Shown here: in pieces, positions 46,455 to 58,333 of the stretch
How the letters are laid out: the number at the start of each line of letters is the position of its first letter
Position numbering within the stretch: position 1 is the first letter of the stretch
Program-made: the position numbers and the translations under genes
The notes under the pieces: generated by a model
What the model saw: only the letters and a program-made list of their open reading frames with translations
What the model was told of the DNA's origin: nothing
Database searches by the model: none
Source: Dendrobium chrysotoxum
Taxonomy: Eukaryota; Streptophyta; Magnoliopsida; Asparagales; Orchidaceae
Direction of reading: 5' to 3'
NCBI GenBank assembly: GCA_019925795.1
Contig: CM034312.1
Coordinates: 84,447,528-84,511,527 of the forward strand
DNA: 64,000 bases

Positions 46455-49400
46455 ATGGCTTCTGCAGGAAGAACTCTTGGATCAATTTTCCAGAAAGCCA
46501 CTCTTTCAAGCGGTATCTTCTCGTTAAGCCCGCTCCAGAAACCCTACACTATGCACAGTACGTCTACTATTCCTCTAACGACTCTGTTCTTCTGATTCCC
46601 ATCCCTTTAAGTTTACCACTGGTCGATGTTTCTGGTTCTAGGTTTTTTTCGAGGAATCTCGCCTTCTAGATTGTCACCTGTTGTAGGTGATGCTCAGAGA
46701 AAGAGGAGGATATGGTCAACTGCCCCTGTTTGTATGGGAAGGCGTTCTTGTAAGATCGCTGGGAGAAAGGTATTGTCTTGCTCAATTGGTTTTAATGGAT
46801 TAGTTTGCAGAAGGAATTGATAAAACTGCTAACAAGTTTTCATAGTGGACTTAAAACTATGATAGCTGCTTATCGCCAAGAGTGTTGGGTTTTTTTTAAA
46901 ACATACGAATCTAGCTAGGATTTGGATGTGTGAACTCCTTTTCATCTGTGATAAATGTTATTCCAGCTCGCTGTTTGGTTGAAGTATTGTAGTCATGTTT
47001 GAGTCCTATTTTGACTGCTGTGATACTTCCATAGAAAATATTGAGATATTTGGATTCTTGTCAGCTCATCAATGTCTTTCTGGTCTGCATGCAGGATGCA
47101 CAAAATTTGAAGAAGATGAAAAGAAACAGTAGAATTGGGAAAGAAATTGTCTCTGCGTAAGTTCACTGAAAGAAAATTGATAATAAATGTTGATATCTGG
47201 ATTTAGTGAAGTTTTAGCATGCTTGGTTTCTTTTGAATGCTGTTGGATGCTTGGATTATTGCCTTCGATTAAAATTTACAGGAATGTTTGGAGGCCAAAA
47301 AGATATGTTTGCTTGATGCTTATGAATAAGTGATGAAAAATGTACCATTAGTTGAAAATATGCACTACAGGATCCTTTTGTTGTGCAAACAATCGCAGCG
47401 GAAACAAAATCACACAACAAAACAACACAAAACATGACGATTTATATGGTTCCCCGAAGATGCCTACGTCCACGGGGAGGGGATGATGATTTCATAATAT
47501 TGGAGAACTATAGAGAATTATAGTAGCTCTCAAACCTTCTCTTCTCTCATCTCTTGCATTCAACATCAGCTCCCAGGGCTCTATTTATAGATTTGAGCCA
47601 AAGTACATTTGAAAAAAACTTTCTAATATAATCCTAATCAAATCCCAATCAAAATTCTTAATTAATGCAATGATTAGATCTCATAATTAATGCATCAATT
47701 AAAACTCCAATCAAATTTTCAATCAAATCAACTTAATTAGAAAAATAATCTATTATCTAATCAATTATAATAATGAACCATTCAAGCCTTCTAAATGAAG
47801 GCTAAATTAGATTTGAAAATCTTTCCAAATCAACAATCTCCACCTCATCTTCACTTCAAAAAGTGGAAGATGATAATTCGGGCTCCAATATCAGAACGAC
47901 TGCACCAAGATGGTTGCCTACGTACCCCCCTCCTAAGGGATCAAGCCGAGCATAATTTTTCAAATAAGTGGATAATCATTTATGAGTCTTGCACCACTGC
48001 TGTGGTGATTGCATCTCCAAGCCTGTATTAACTGTACCCTTCAGATACCTCATAATTCTCTTCACAGCTTGCCAATAACTATTTCTTGGATCATGTATGA
48101 ATTTGCTCATAATGCCAACTGCTTGTGCTATGTCTGGATTGAGCTGCTCCAAAATCAGACCATACTGTGCTACAATGCCAAGTAACCACAGGACGAGAGA
48201 TTCTTAACCACTGGAAAGAACATTTTATCATAAGCAATCCCTTCTCGTTGCACAGAGCCTTTTACCACCAACCTAGCCTTGTACTGGATATTAGCTCAAT
48301 GAGATCTTCCTTCTTTGCACGCATCCATTTGTACCCAATGGATTTTCTTCCTGGAGGAAGCTTCACCAACCTCTAAGTAGCATCCTTTTGAATAGACTCC
48401 ATCTCTTCATCCATAGCCCTCTTCCATAAATCATCATGAGGACTGTCCACCGCTTCCTAATAGTGACTAGGAACTTTAGCCTCTGTGATTGAAAGTGCAA
48501 ATGCAATTTGATCCCTCAACCGAGCTAGTTTTGGGACATTCTGGCGCCTGGCCCTGTTCTTCAAAATAGATTCTTGAGCATGACTCTTATCCTCAACATC
48601 ATCTTCTACCTCCCGATTTGCAGTTGAATCAGGTACCTGGGTAGAAATGATCTGCCTCTGTGGAGCAAATGGAGTTGCATTAAACTCCAACTTCTGTGGT
48701 CCCAGTGGATCTCTCCACCTACTTAGAGTCCCGAGGCTTCAATATGCTTGCCTCATCGAAAGTAATATCCCTGCTAATGACAATCTTCTTCTCTACCGGA
48801 TCATAGAATTTGAAGTCCTTGACTCCACGCTTGAAGCCAATAAAGATCGCCTTCTTTGCCCTTGGTTCCAGTTTATCATTCTATACTTGATAATAAGCTG
48901 GACACCCAAATACTCTCAAGTGCTCAGAATCTCTAGTAGAATGCCCTGACCACATCTCCTTTGGGGTCTTCTTCCTAATAGCTGCAGAAGGAAGACGGTT
49001 CACCGAGTGATAAGCATAGTCTATTGTTTCAGCTCTATAGACTCTATCAAACCTAGTATTGAATAACATACACTGAACTTTCTCCACCAAAGTCCGTTTC
49101 ATCCTCTCTGCCACCTCATTCTATTGGGGTGTCTCTATAACAGCGAAGTGATGCTCAATCTCAAATTTCAGGCACTCCTGCAAGAATGCTTCCAAAGTGT
49201 ATTTACCCCCATTGTCTGATCTAATACATCGGATTCTTTTGCCAATCTGAGTCTCAACCTACTTCTTCCAAAGTTTGAAAATCTCCAGCATCTCGCTCTT
49301 GCGCCTCATGGTGTACACTCAAACATATCTAGAATAATCATCAACAAAATAGATAAAATATTGTCGCCCGCCGAATGATGTTGTCTTTGTTAGGCCCCAA

Positions 49401-52400
49401 ACATCTGTGTGAACATACTCCAAGATACCCTTTGTATTATGGATGGTAGTACCAAAGGATACACGCGTCTTCTTGCCAAATACACAATGTTCACATAAAT
49501 CGAGCTTGAAGTTGCTTGCTCCTTTAATCAATTATTCCTTCACCAAAGCCATAAGAGAAGCCTCTCCGGCATGAGCTAGCCGCATATGCCACAATGCAGT
49601 GGCATCAAAAGAATCATCAACAATAACAACTGCTCCAATCACTATTCTTTCCTGAAGATAGTAAAGGTTGTGATGACACTCTTTTTAGAAAAATCAATGC
49701 TCCATGATATATCTTCAGAACTCTTGCCTCAATGACTACCTTGTAGCCCTTGGTCTCTAAAGCCCCAACAGACAACAAATTCTTCCTGATATCTAGAATA
49801 TGTCTCACATCAGTCTACTCTTTCACATTACCGTCATACATTCTGATGAAGATACTCCCTACACCAACTATACAACAAGCCTGATCATTTCTCATGGTCA
49901 CAACACCATTATTAAGTTCCCTATAAGTACAGAATTACTCTATGGTGGGGATAAATATAATAGGTAACACCAGTATCCAGAATTTAACATGAACCATTTG
50001 AATGCAAACTTTGAGAAACTACCGATAGTGATACATTTGAATCTTCATCATGCTCTTCCAAGCTAAGATTAGCCTCAGAGGAAACTTCATTTCCCTTATC
50101 CTTCAGCTTTGTACAATTTTTCTTCCAATGATCAGTCTCTAAGCAGAAAGCACACTGATTCTTCCCAAGAGTGCGTCTACTAGACTTGCCTCACTTGTCG
50201 CTGTCGCCCATTTTATTCTTTTATTTCTCAGGTCTTCCTTATTGGAGTGTGAGAGTCTCAGTTGAATCCATTTTTACACACTCATTGTTCCGATGCTGGA
50301 ACTTATGATTCAACAATGCAATAGTCACCTCATTATAGTTCAAGACTTCCTTCCCATGAATGAGCGTCATAATAAAGTTTTCATACTCATCCGGGAGTGA
50401 ATTCAACAGAAGAGCGTCTTGTCTTCATTTCCAACCTCTTCATCTAGATTCAAAAGACCTTCCAATAGCTTTGTGAAGTCATTCAAATGCTTATTAATTG
50501 TAATCCCATATCTCATCTAAAAACTGTAGAGCCGCCGTTTCATATGGAGATGATTATCCACGCTCATTGTCAGCTACTTGTTCTCTAAAGTATTCCACAG
50601 CTTCATAGCAGAAGTCTCCATCATCACCCCCATACATGATATCCCGAGATAGGTAATTTCTGATCATGCCACAAGCACTCCGGTTTATCTTGAGCCAATC
50701 TCTCTCTAAAATCTTCTTAGGACATTCATCGCTCTCCAGAACTTCTTTCAGATTTAAAGAACATAGCGCATCCATCACCTCACATCGCTACATGTCAAAG
50801 TTCCCTTTGCTGCCAAATTTTGTCACATTAATTTTGACAGGATGTGTAACCACCTGATGAATTGATGCTTTCTCCACCGAAGAGGTGGATGTATCCATGG
50901 CTCCACCGGATCTCATAGCCTCCACCAAATTTCGGCTCTCTCATGAGGCCGGAATTGCACCAATCCGGCTTACTTTTCTACTTCCAGCAACAAACGAACA
51001 TAACCTTTGCTCCAAACGGACGATAGAACCTTCGTCAAACTCTCCGAGCTGCCACTGGAAATCCCACCAGAATTCAAAATCCGGCTCTGATACCAATTGT
51101 TGTGCAAACAATCACAACAGAAACAAAATCACACAACAAAATAACACAAAATACGGCGATTTACATGGTTCGACGAAGATGCCTACGTCCATGGGGAGGG
51201 GATGATGATTTCACTATATTGGAGAACAATAGGGAATTACAATAGCTATCAAGCTTTCTCTTCTCTCATTTCTTGCATTCAACAGCAGCTCCTGGGGCTC
51301 TATTTATAGATTTGAGCCAAAGTAAATTAGGAAAGAAGCTTCATAATCTAATCCTAATAAAATGCCAATTAAATCTCTAATGAGTGCAATAATTAGATTT
51401 CATAATTAATGCATCAATCAAATCTCTAATCAAATCAATTTAATCAGGGAAATAATCTATTCTCTAATCAATTATAATAATGAGCCATTAAAGCCTTCCA
51501 AATCAAGGCTAATTTTGATTTGGAAATCTTTACAAATCAACACCTTTGTGCTTCAAATATCAAAGTTAAGTTCATAACGATATTTCAGTTGATATTGCTA
51601 TAGTATCTTTTATTTGATCTTCCGAAGTTGACAGTGTCACAGGTGAATAGTTTGTAATTCTTTGTGGCGGTTTAGATTGATCACTTTGCATGGGCTTCTT
51701 TCTTTTCTTCATTTTATACTTTCCCACCAACCAGTAATGAATCTTCCCTTCCTCTACTTTGCTGCTAATTTTCTTATTACTTGCAGTGCTATTAGTTGAA
51801 GTGCAAATTTATTCCTAGGATTAGCAAGTTGAAATGTCAGAATTCCATCTTAAACAGATTAATAAATTTATCACTGTTAAACCTGTGTGCTATGGTGGAA
51901 GAACTTCTGACTTTATGCCTGGCTTCAATGCCTTCACACTGGTTAGAATTTGTGGCTATTGAAGGAGTTTTGAATCAAAATAGGGATTGTTAGCCTGGTG
52001 TTTGTACAAGTAAACAGAGTTGCCCGTGGCTTTTGACTTTGAGAATGGAAATGATATTTTTACTGAAGCAATGAAGAATAATGCACTAGCCAGACAATAA
52101 TATACAATTTAATAGAACTTTTTAATGTATATAATTTTTGCTTGTCTTTTAGCAGATTTGACTTTGTTAAATGTTAGACAAGCCTGAGAGAGTGGATTGT
52201 AAGCAGCTTCGAATGTGTCACTTGTCCTGAAACTCTTCTTGCTTCCCTGGTGTTATGTTCTTGAATATTATGTTCGGTGTATGCTATGTGATTGCTTGAT
52301 ACTATACTGCTGAAAACAATAATATCAAAATATATCTTTGTGTAAATAGTATATTTTTTTTCTTTTTTGTTTCTTACCATGCAGCATAAAAAAGGGTGGT

Positions 52401-55281
52401 CCAAATCCATCTTCGAACACAGTTTTAGCTGCTGTTTTAGAGAGAGCCAGAGAACTTGAAGTACCAAAAGAAATAGTGGAGAGGAACATAAAAAAGGCTT
52501 CTGACAAGGGTCAGGAAGCATTTATTGAGAAATTTTATGAGGTGGCTATCTATATTTGATTGTCTCTTTTTAATTCTTTAATATTCTAAACCAATTCAGT
52601 CTTTGTAGCAATTATATTTTAAATCACCTGTTCAGGTATATGGCTTTGGTGGTGTTGGCATGGTAGTTGAGGTTTTAACAGACAAAATAACCAGATCAGT
52701 GGCTGATGTTAGAGGGGTGGTGAAGGACAGTGGGGCAAAGCTTGCTGACCCAGGATCCATCTTATTCAAGTTTAGAAGAGTTCGGGTTGTTAATGTAAAG
52801 GCCAATGATAATGAAAAAGACCAGATTCTTGCTATTGCTTTAGATGCTGGTGCTGAAGATATCATTGAACCTAATGTTGACGAGGATGACGATTCAGAAG
52901 ATAATTCAGAAAGGTCTTCAAAAACTCAACCATCCTTCCATCATATTCAGTCATCTTTTATGCTTTAAGAAAGCTCAATTTCATATTTAGGGTCAGCTTA
53001 ACACTGCACAATTTGCATGACCTATTACGGTGTCTTTGCTTATTAATATCTCAATAAATTCATTTCATAAAACTATCAATGGTACATTATTCCATATGGG
53101 TATTTAAAATCTAATTTTAGTGCAGTCGTAGAATGGGAATTAAAAACAAATTTTCTTGCTAAGTTATCTCCTAAAAGTTTTGGAGGGGTGTATTGCTTCG
53201 CATGGATATTTAAAATCAATCTTTAGTGCAGTTATAGAATGGAAAGTGGTATGTCACCAAAAATCGTCTTGATCGTGCACGAATATCGAGGCATATTTAA
53301 GTAGGAAACTTTTAAAATTAAATTCGAGACCATCTAAACTCCAATTTCAGCAAACTTATAGTTAAACTGAAAGTCTTGAAGAAACGAATCCAACGACACC
53401 AAAATCGGTTCAATCCGAGACCAAATGGGTCTGAATTATGAGTTCGAAACATATTTGGAAGATTCAAAGCATTATTTGGATGACAAAATGATATCCAAAT
53501 ATGGCATGCTTATAGTCAAATCGAGAGGCTCGGCGAGATGAATCCAACGAGCCCAAAATCGCTGAATTCTGACATCATTAAGGCACTTAAACACTTAAAA
53601 AACGCTCTATGGTCGGGGACATCAATACGGGTCATCTAATGTAGCATTCCAAACATGCCCCGAATCTTCTCTATATTTACGGGGTGTGCTACTCACAAAA
53701 ATTTATAAATAGACCACCGTTGCCCGCCGACTACGGTCCCTCTGACGGTCCACCCTACCAACATTGCCCACCGACTATGGTCCCTCCGACCTCTGTTGCC
53801 CGCCGACCATAGTCCCTCCGACCACCGTCGCCGGCCGACTACGATCCCTTTGACCACCATCGCCCTCCGACTCGGTCCCTCCGACCTCCGTCGCCCGCCA
53901 ACTGCAGTTCCTCCGACCTCCGTTGCTCGCCGACTACAGTCCCTCTGATCTCCATTACCCAAATACTGCCCTGCCAACCAACCAAATGAACAGGCCAACG
54001 TTCTCTTGAGAATAACTCCCTTATCATCTGATTCTTCCAACCCCAACTATGTAATATGCTATATATGATACATTGACGAAATGCCTTACCCCCGCTGAAG
54101 GTCACTATTTGTAATCGACTGCAAACACTAGTGGAATCATTTTAACTGGGTCAGGCCCCGTGATTTTTTATCTTTTCAGGATTTTTCACGTAAAAATCTT
54201 GGTGTCTCTTATGACTCTCGCATCCTTATCTTTCATCTGTTTGTGTGCTATATCTTCGTACAAAACTAGAACGCTAAACTCCAAATATCTCTACTGCTGT
54301 GAATTTTTCAGGACTCAATAGAAAGTAAAGCAAATTTTCTTACTAAGTTATTTCCTAAATGTTTTGTGAGTTGCTTGTCCTACACGCAACATATAATTGA
54401 AAAAAAAATTCCTGAAATGCCATTGTGTCTGACCAAACATTTTTATTGCTATATTTTTCTTTTTTCTGATGTTCATCCCGTATCCACTTTTTTTTTTGGG
54501 TGATGAGGGAATACGATTCCAGAACTTTGGCAATAATGTCTAAGGTCTTTATCAATTAGGTTAGCTAATACTCACGTTCATTTCATATTTTATCTAGCTA
54601 CTAAAAGAAAGGACGAGTGTACTTCGTTTACTTGTTAGTGGTGTCACTTGTAAATTGTAATTCCTTTCCCTTTATTGTTACTATCAATTTTGGTATTGTT
54701 ACTATCATTATCATGACTATCGTTCTTATTTGCCTTCTTATTATCATTTATATTGGATTTTGATACTTCAAAAAATTTTCAATAAATTTTTACCTCCCTA
54801 TGCAAGGATCCTTATAGCTGCTTAATTCTGCAGCTATTATAAGATTGTCGTCTCTACAGAAAACTACTCTGATATACTATCAAAATTACGAGATGCAGGC
54901 GTAGCTTTTGAACCAGATAATGGTTTTGAGCTCTTGCCGCTAAATCCCATTGAGGTTTGTATCATTTCCTGCACCATATGCTATTTCCTTCATCTTAACA
55001 TGTTAAAGCTTTCTGAAAGCTATACATCCATTTCACACTTTGCACCACTCGATGGAACTAATAAATGGATTTGAGATAATTTAGTGGGTATTCTGAACTG
55101 TTTTTTTTTTTCCTTTTCAGCAAACTCCTGTATTACTTAATTCCAAAACTTTGCAGGCTAAGGTTCTTTGTTTTGTTATTTTCAACAGGTAGATGATGAA
55201 GCCATGGATTTAAACAAGGAACTTATGTCCAAGCTGCTTGAACTTTATGATGTTGATGCCGTTTACACTGATCAAAAGTGA
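46455..55281 (+). CDS. YebC/TACO1-family translational activator, probably mitochondrial
   Basis: Exons: 46455-46557, 46642-46769, 47095-47156, 52385-52541, 52636-52913, 54834-54954, 55189-55281. All junctions are GT-AG, and they add to 313 codons plus TGA. The first 45 residues (MASAGRTLGSIFQKATLSS...) are Ser/Arg-rich and fit a mitochondrial targeting peptide. Family motifs follow: MGRRSCKIAGRK, KKMKRNSRIGKEIVSA, KKGGPNPSSNTVLAAVLERA, VYGFGGVGMVVEVLTD, GSILFKFRRVRVVNVK, LDAGAEDIIEP and the C-terminal DDVDAVYTDQK-like end (YDVDAVYTDQK). The length fits plant members such as At2g25830. The bacterial family relieves ribosome stalling or regulates transcription, and TACO1 promotes translation of a mitochondrial mRNA; transfer of either role to this protein is inference. 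Introns 3 and 5 are enlarged by retroelements. Confidence 0.95.
47379..51542 (-). mobile_element. Full-length decayed Ty1/copia element in intron 3 of the TACO1-type gene
   Basis: LTRs of 457 bp (47379-47835) and 445 bp (51098-51542) start TGTTG and end CAACA in either reading. The 5-bp duplication CCTTT lies at 47374-47378 and 51543-51547. On the minus strand the 5' LTR is followed by the initiator tRNA-Met PBS TTGGTATCAGAGCC (51084-51097). The LTRs differ at many positions, so the insertion is old. It lies antisense to the host gene. Confidence 0.9.
47835..50898 (-). pseudogene. Decayed copia polyprotein with RT largely deleted
   Basis: Minus-strand order: gag from ATG 50898 (VTKFGSKGNFDM then stop, MDALCSLNLKEVLESDE), a zinc-knuckle region (about 50170), a protease/GAG-pre-integrase area (RKNLLSVGALETKGYKV, 49760), the integrase zinc part (LCEHCVFGKKTRVSF, 49480) and core (YVHTDVWG, YFIYFVDDYSRYV), then the integrase end (HLRVFGCPAYYQV, 48900). 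RT begins (EEMESIQKD, 48400) but jumps within about 300 nt to the post-RT segment (AVGIMSKFIHDPRNSYWQAVKRIMRYLKGT, about 48100). The catalytic YVDD region is missing. Several stops and frameshifts. Confidence 0.8.
53099..53250 (+). repeat. Local tandem duplication in intron 5
   Basis: TATTTAAAATCTAATTTTAGTGCAGTCGTAGAATGG (from 53100) recurs as TATTTAAAATCAATCTTTAGTGCAGTTATAGAATGG (from 53207), a unit of about 107 bp. The LTR-like element inserted in the second unit. Confidence 0.65.
53248..54320 (+). repeat. Solo-LTR-like element in intron 5 of the TACO1-type gene
   Basis: GAAAGT flanks the insert at 53242-53247 and 54321-54326. The right flank continues with AAGCAAATTTTCTTACTAAG, resembling the intron repeat unit at 53147-53166, so the borders are supported by a local empty-site comparison. 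It contains TTTATAAATAG near 53700, then a GC-rich minisatellite, then CTTCGTACAAAACTAGAACG near the end. It lacks clear TG...CA at these exact borders; TGTCACC begins four bases inside. Confidence 0.6.
53718..53950 (+). repeat. GC-rich minisatellite, about 31-bp unit
   Basis: About seven units near CCGTTGCCCGCCGACTA-GGTCCCTCCGACC directly after the TATA box of the LTR-like element. Same position but a different unit from the minisatellite at 39597-39800. Confidence 0.7.
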
Positions 55282-55786
55282 TTTTTTAAGATAAGACATG
55301 CGAGTAACAGTAATCTTATTTTCCCTCTTTTCTCTATTTTACATCGAAGTTTTCATTTACAGTTTCTTTCTGTTCTCCTATGAACTTGGGGGATGTTATA
55401 TATATAAAATTTTTTGTATGGACGAATTTCTGCTCCTTGGATTCATTTATTTTGATGTTATAACCTTCAAATATAAGATTCAAACCTTTTTTTTTCTCTC
55501 CAGCATTAAAAGAGTGGTGTACACAATTTCAAGTACTTCGATCATTTGATCATCAATGAATGGCTTCGATTGTATGAGAATATAGTCGATTTTTAGTTTG
55601 TAGAGTCATTCAAATGATTTGAAATTAAATTCATGGGCTGTCAATACTTGAATTTGTTGGATGATTTTGATTGCTAAAATTAGAATTCTAAGTGGCCTTC
55701 CATAAATTGTCCAATCATCCTTATTTTTCACAGAACTATCATAAAAACTGATAAAACTTAAATCCATAAGCAATTTTCATGCCTCA

Positions 55787-55894
55787 GGCTTTGTTGGGAA
55801 CGGTTTTCTTATTGCTTCTTAAAGCAACTTTTTAGAATTTTTGTACTAAAAAATTGCTTTAAGAAGCAGTAAGAAAGCTGTTCCAAATGAAATT
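55787..55894. mobile_element. Tourist-type foldback MITE, copy 4
   Basis: Ends GGCTTTGTTGGGAACGG / CTGTTCCAAATGAAATT; inner GCTTCTTAAAGCAAC / GCTTTAAGAAGC palindrome identical in style to copy 1. The flanking trinucleotides have diverged. Confidence 0.7.
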
Positions 55895-56130
55895 TAGATT
55901 ACTAACTACAATTAATGCTTGGGTTGAAAACCACCTAAGACATAACATAAATAAAATCAAGTAATGTGTTAGACCGGCCCAAGGGCTGGCTAAAACGGTC
56001 CATCCTGGACTGGTTCACGCTTACAGGAGGCGGGCCAAAGGGAGTGCGGAACCAGGGAGGGGCGGCTGATTGGATGGGGCCCACGCACTAATGAAGCTTT
56101 GCGTTGGAGGGAAAATTCAAATTAGGGGCT
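55895..56130. other. Intergenic stretch upstream of the chromovirus
   Basis: 55969-56130 is GC-richer than its surroundings (TGTTAGACCGGCCCAAGGG onward) and may be a fragment of another element. GGGCT at 56126-56130 is the candidate left target duplication of the chromovirus. Confidence 0.4.
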
Positions 56131-57969
56131 TGATGAGGACATCCACACTTAGAAAGTCTACCGGAGACGTGGCCGTCGATCTACGGCCACGATCGAGTCT
56201 TTATATTTTTGAGTTTATTTATGTCTTTGTTTTCTTTTATTTTAGTTACCGTCGTACCCTTACTTATCGGTGTTTGATTGTAAGCCCATGAGGGCATGTT
56301 TGTCTTTTGTTGGTCTTTTGTTTAAGGCTATTTAAAAGCCTCCTTTGTATTGTTTTGGGGTAATGAATGATTATTATGAAAAATTCTTGCATTGGTATTC
56401 TCTTTGATTGAGAGTTTGTGAGTTGTGTGGAAGAGCCCAGGAGGGGCTAACGCGTAGTATCCAACAGCGGCCTCCGGGAGCTCTTGGTCCCTTCTCTATT
56501 TTCCCCTCTTCTTCCTCCACCCGTCGGCTCAAACCCTTACCCCCCCTTCCCCTTGCACCCGTCGGCCTCCCTCCCCTCCAAACCGAGCTCCCCTCTCCCC
56601 TACACCACCTCTCGGCCACCCTCCCGCCCCCACGGTCAAGCCTCCACACCGCCGGCCACCACCCCTTGGCTTTCCCCTTTTGTTTGTCATTAACCCTTTC
56701 CTAATTTAGTTTTATATTTTAGGCAATCCAATTAATGATTGAATTCAAATCTATTTGAATTTAAATCATTACCTAAAATACAACTCTTATTTTAGGAAAG
56801 TTTCCAAACCTTAGCCTCTTGAATTTTAAATTAGATTGGAATGAATCTTCCTTTCCAAATTTAATATCCTTATTTAGGAAAGCATTAAAGACCTCCCCAA
56901 ATCACCTCCCCATATCCCTATGCCGCCGGCCCCATGGGGGTTCTCCTCTCTCCACCCGCCCCCTCTCCCTCCCAATTCTCTCTCTCTCTCTCTTTCCACT
57001 TTAAGTGCCACACCATTTAGGAATTAATTCAAATTTTAATTCCCAATTCCCTCCCAAATTCTATTCGAGAATTAATTTCAGATTTTAGAATCCCCTCTTC
57101 TCCAAAACCCTAACCCTAACTCCCCTACCCGCCCCCTCTTGGCCGGCCACCTTCCCCTCCTCTTTTCCCTTGGATTTCAAGAGAAAACTCCTCCTCCCTC
57201 ACAACAATACTTCAAGGACAGCAAAGGTTAATCGAATTCAACCATCCTCCGGCCCACTCGCTATGAATGGAAGCTCGCCCTTGGGATTCGGGCTTGGTGC
57301 TAGATGATCAAGATAACATTGACATACTCCGCTCCCCCTTCTTCGACGTAGGGTTTGACTACGAAACCACCGTCGAAGAATACTTTGGGCGGATTCACAT
57401 TCCTCTAGTTGATACGATTGACGACCAAAGATACAAAGGAAAGTGGACTATCGTCGGCCGCTTCACACCCGCCATCTTCCCGATTGTGTCACCATCTCCC
57501 TTCAAGGACTGCATCCATCGTCTTCTACCAATCTTCGCCGGTATCATTAGCAAATCAAAGGACTTCCTCCGGCGACGATTCCCCACCACCTAGCGGTTGA
57601 CCTTTCTTTCTTATTTCAATTATTTCGTTGTTCTCTAACTTTGTGAATGATGACAGAAGCGCAAGGGATCGTTCTGCTTAATCCTGCTAAAGCCTAGTAA
57701 ACGTAGGGTTTTATTGAGTGTACTTTCTTGCTATTAATCTCATTGTTAATCAAGGGATTGCGAATGAACGTTTACTATGTTAGCCTTAATTTAATTTTCT
57801 AATCTATTTTGTTTGTGCAAGTCTTTTATATGTAGTTTGGCCTAAACGCAAGCATCTCTCCTTTGTTTTATCTCTTCGTTTCTCTTGCTAGTAGATTTAA
57901 TCACGTAATACTCTTTAATAAGTTGTGCAAGTCCTAGTTTTCATTTAAAAGCATTATAGTCCTGCATCA
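56131..57969 (+). repeat. 5' LTR of the chromovirus
   Basis: TGATGAGGACATCC...CCTGCATCA, 1839 bp. It begins with the coding end of pol duplicated from the 3' LTR. Two C/T-rich blocks (56480-56690 and 56900-57000) lie in the middle. The right end is set by the PBS; CCTGCA at 57966 is an alternative end. Confidence 0.85.
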
Positions 57970-57971
57970 TC

Positions 57972-57983
57972 TGGTATCAGAGA
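57972..57983 (+). other. Primer-binding site (initiator tRNA-Met type)
   Basis: TGGTATCAGAGA, two bases after the LTR end; the standard copia/chromovirus PBS begins TGGTATCAGAG. Confidence 0.85.
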
Positions 57984-58333
57984 ATGGTTAACCTAGGATT
58001 GCATTCTAGAAAATCACCCTAGGTTGCTACCTTGCTAGTCTATTTAATTTTGCATGCATCGCATCCTTAATTTTATTTAAAAATTCAATTTTTGTTTGCT
58101 GTCCTTTAAATTTCTGCATGCATTTAGTGTGTTATAAAGCCTTTTCTTTGGTACGTAAGTGCTGTTCTTAACCCTTTAACCTTGCTAGTTGATTAGGAGA
58201 CTTAACCCCTTAGCACAGAGTGCTGTCCCTAAGTTTCCTGCAGCAGTTAGCGACATTTTAGGGTGTATTTCCTGCACTTACACTTGCTGTCCACTCCTAG
58301 TTGTCACCCCCAAACCCTCCCTAGTACTTAGCA

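Noticed and set aside
52914..52968. Stop-bearing extension of TACO1 exon 5 (ORF to 52968)
   Set aside because: A GT donor at 52914 joins in frame to exon 6 and restores the family sequence; the extension is intron.
53693..54046. 117-codon minus ORF with repeated Gly/Arg motifs
   Set aside because: Translation of the 31-bp minisatellite.
56374..56704. Pro/Ser-rich ORFs, repeated at 63287-63617
   Set aside because: Fall in both LTRs of the chromovirus; no coding evidence.
57267..57593. 108-codon plus ORF in the 5' LTR
   Set aside because: No family resemblance; probably chance in the less AT-rich part of the LTR.
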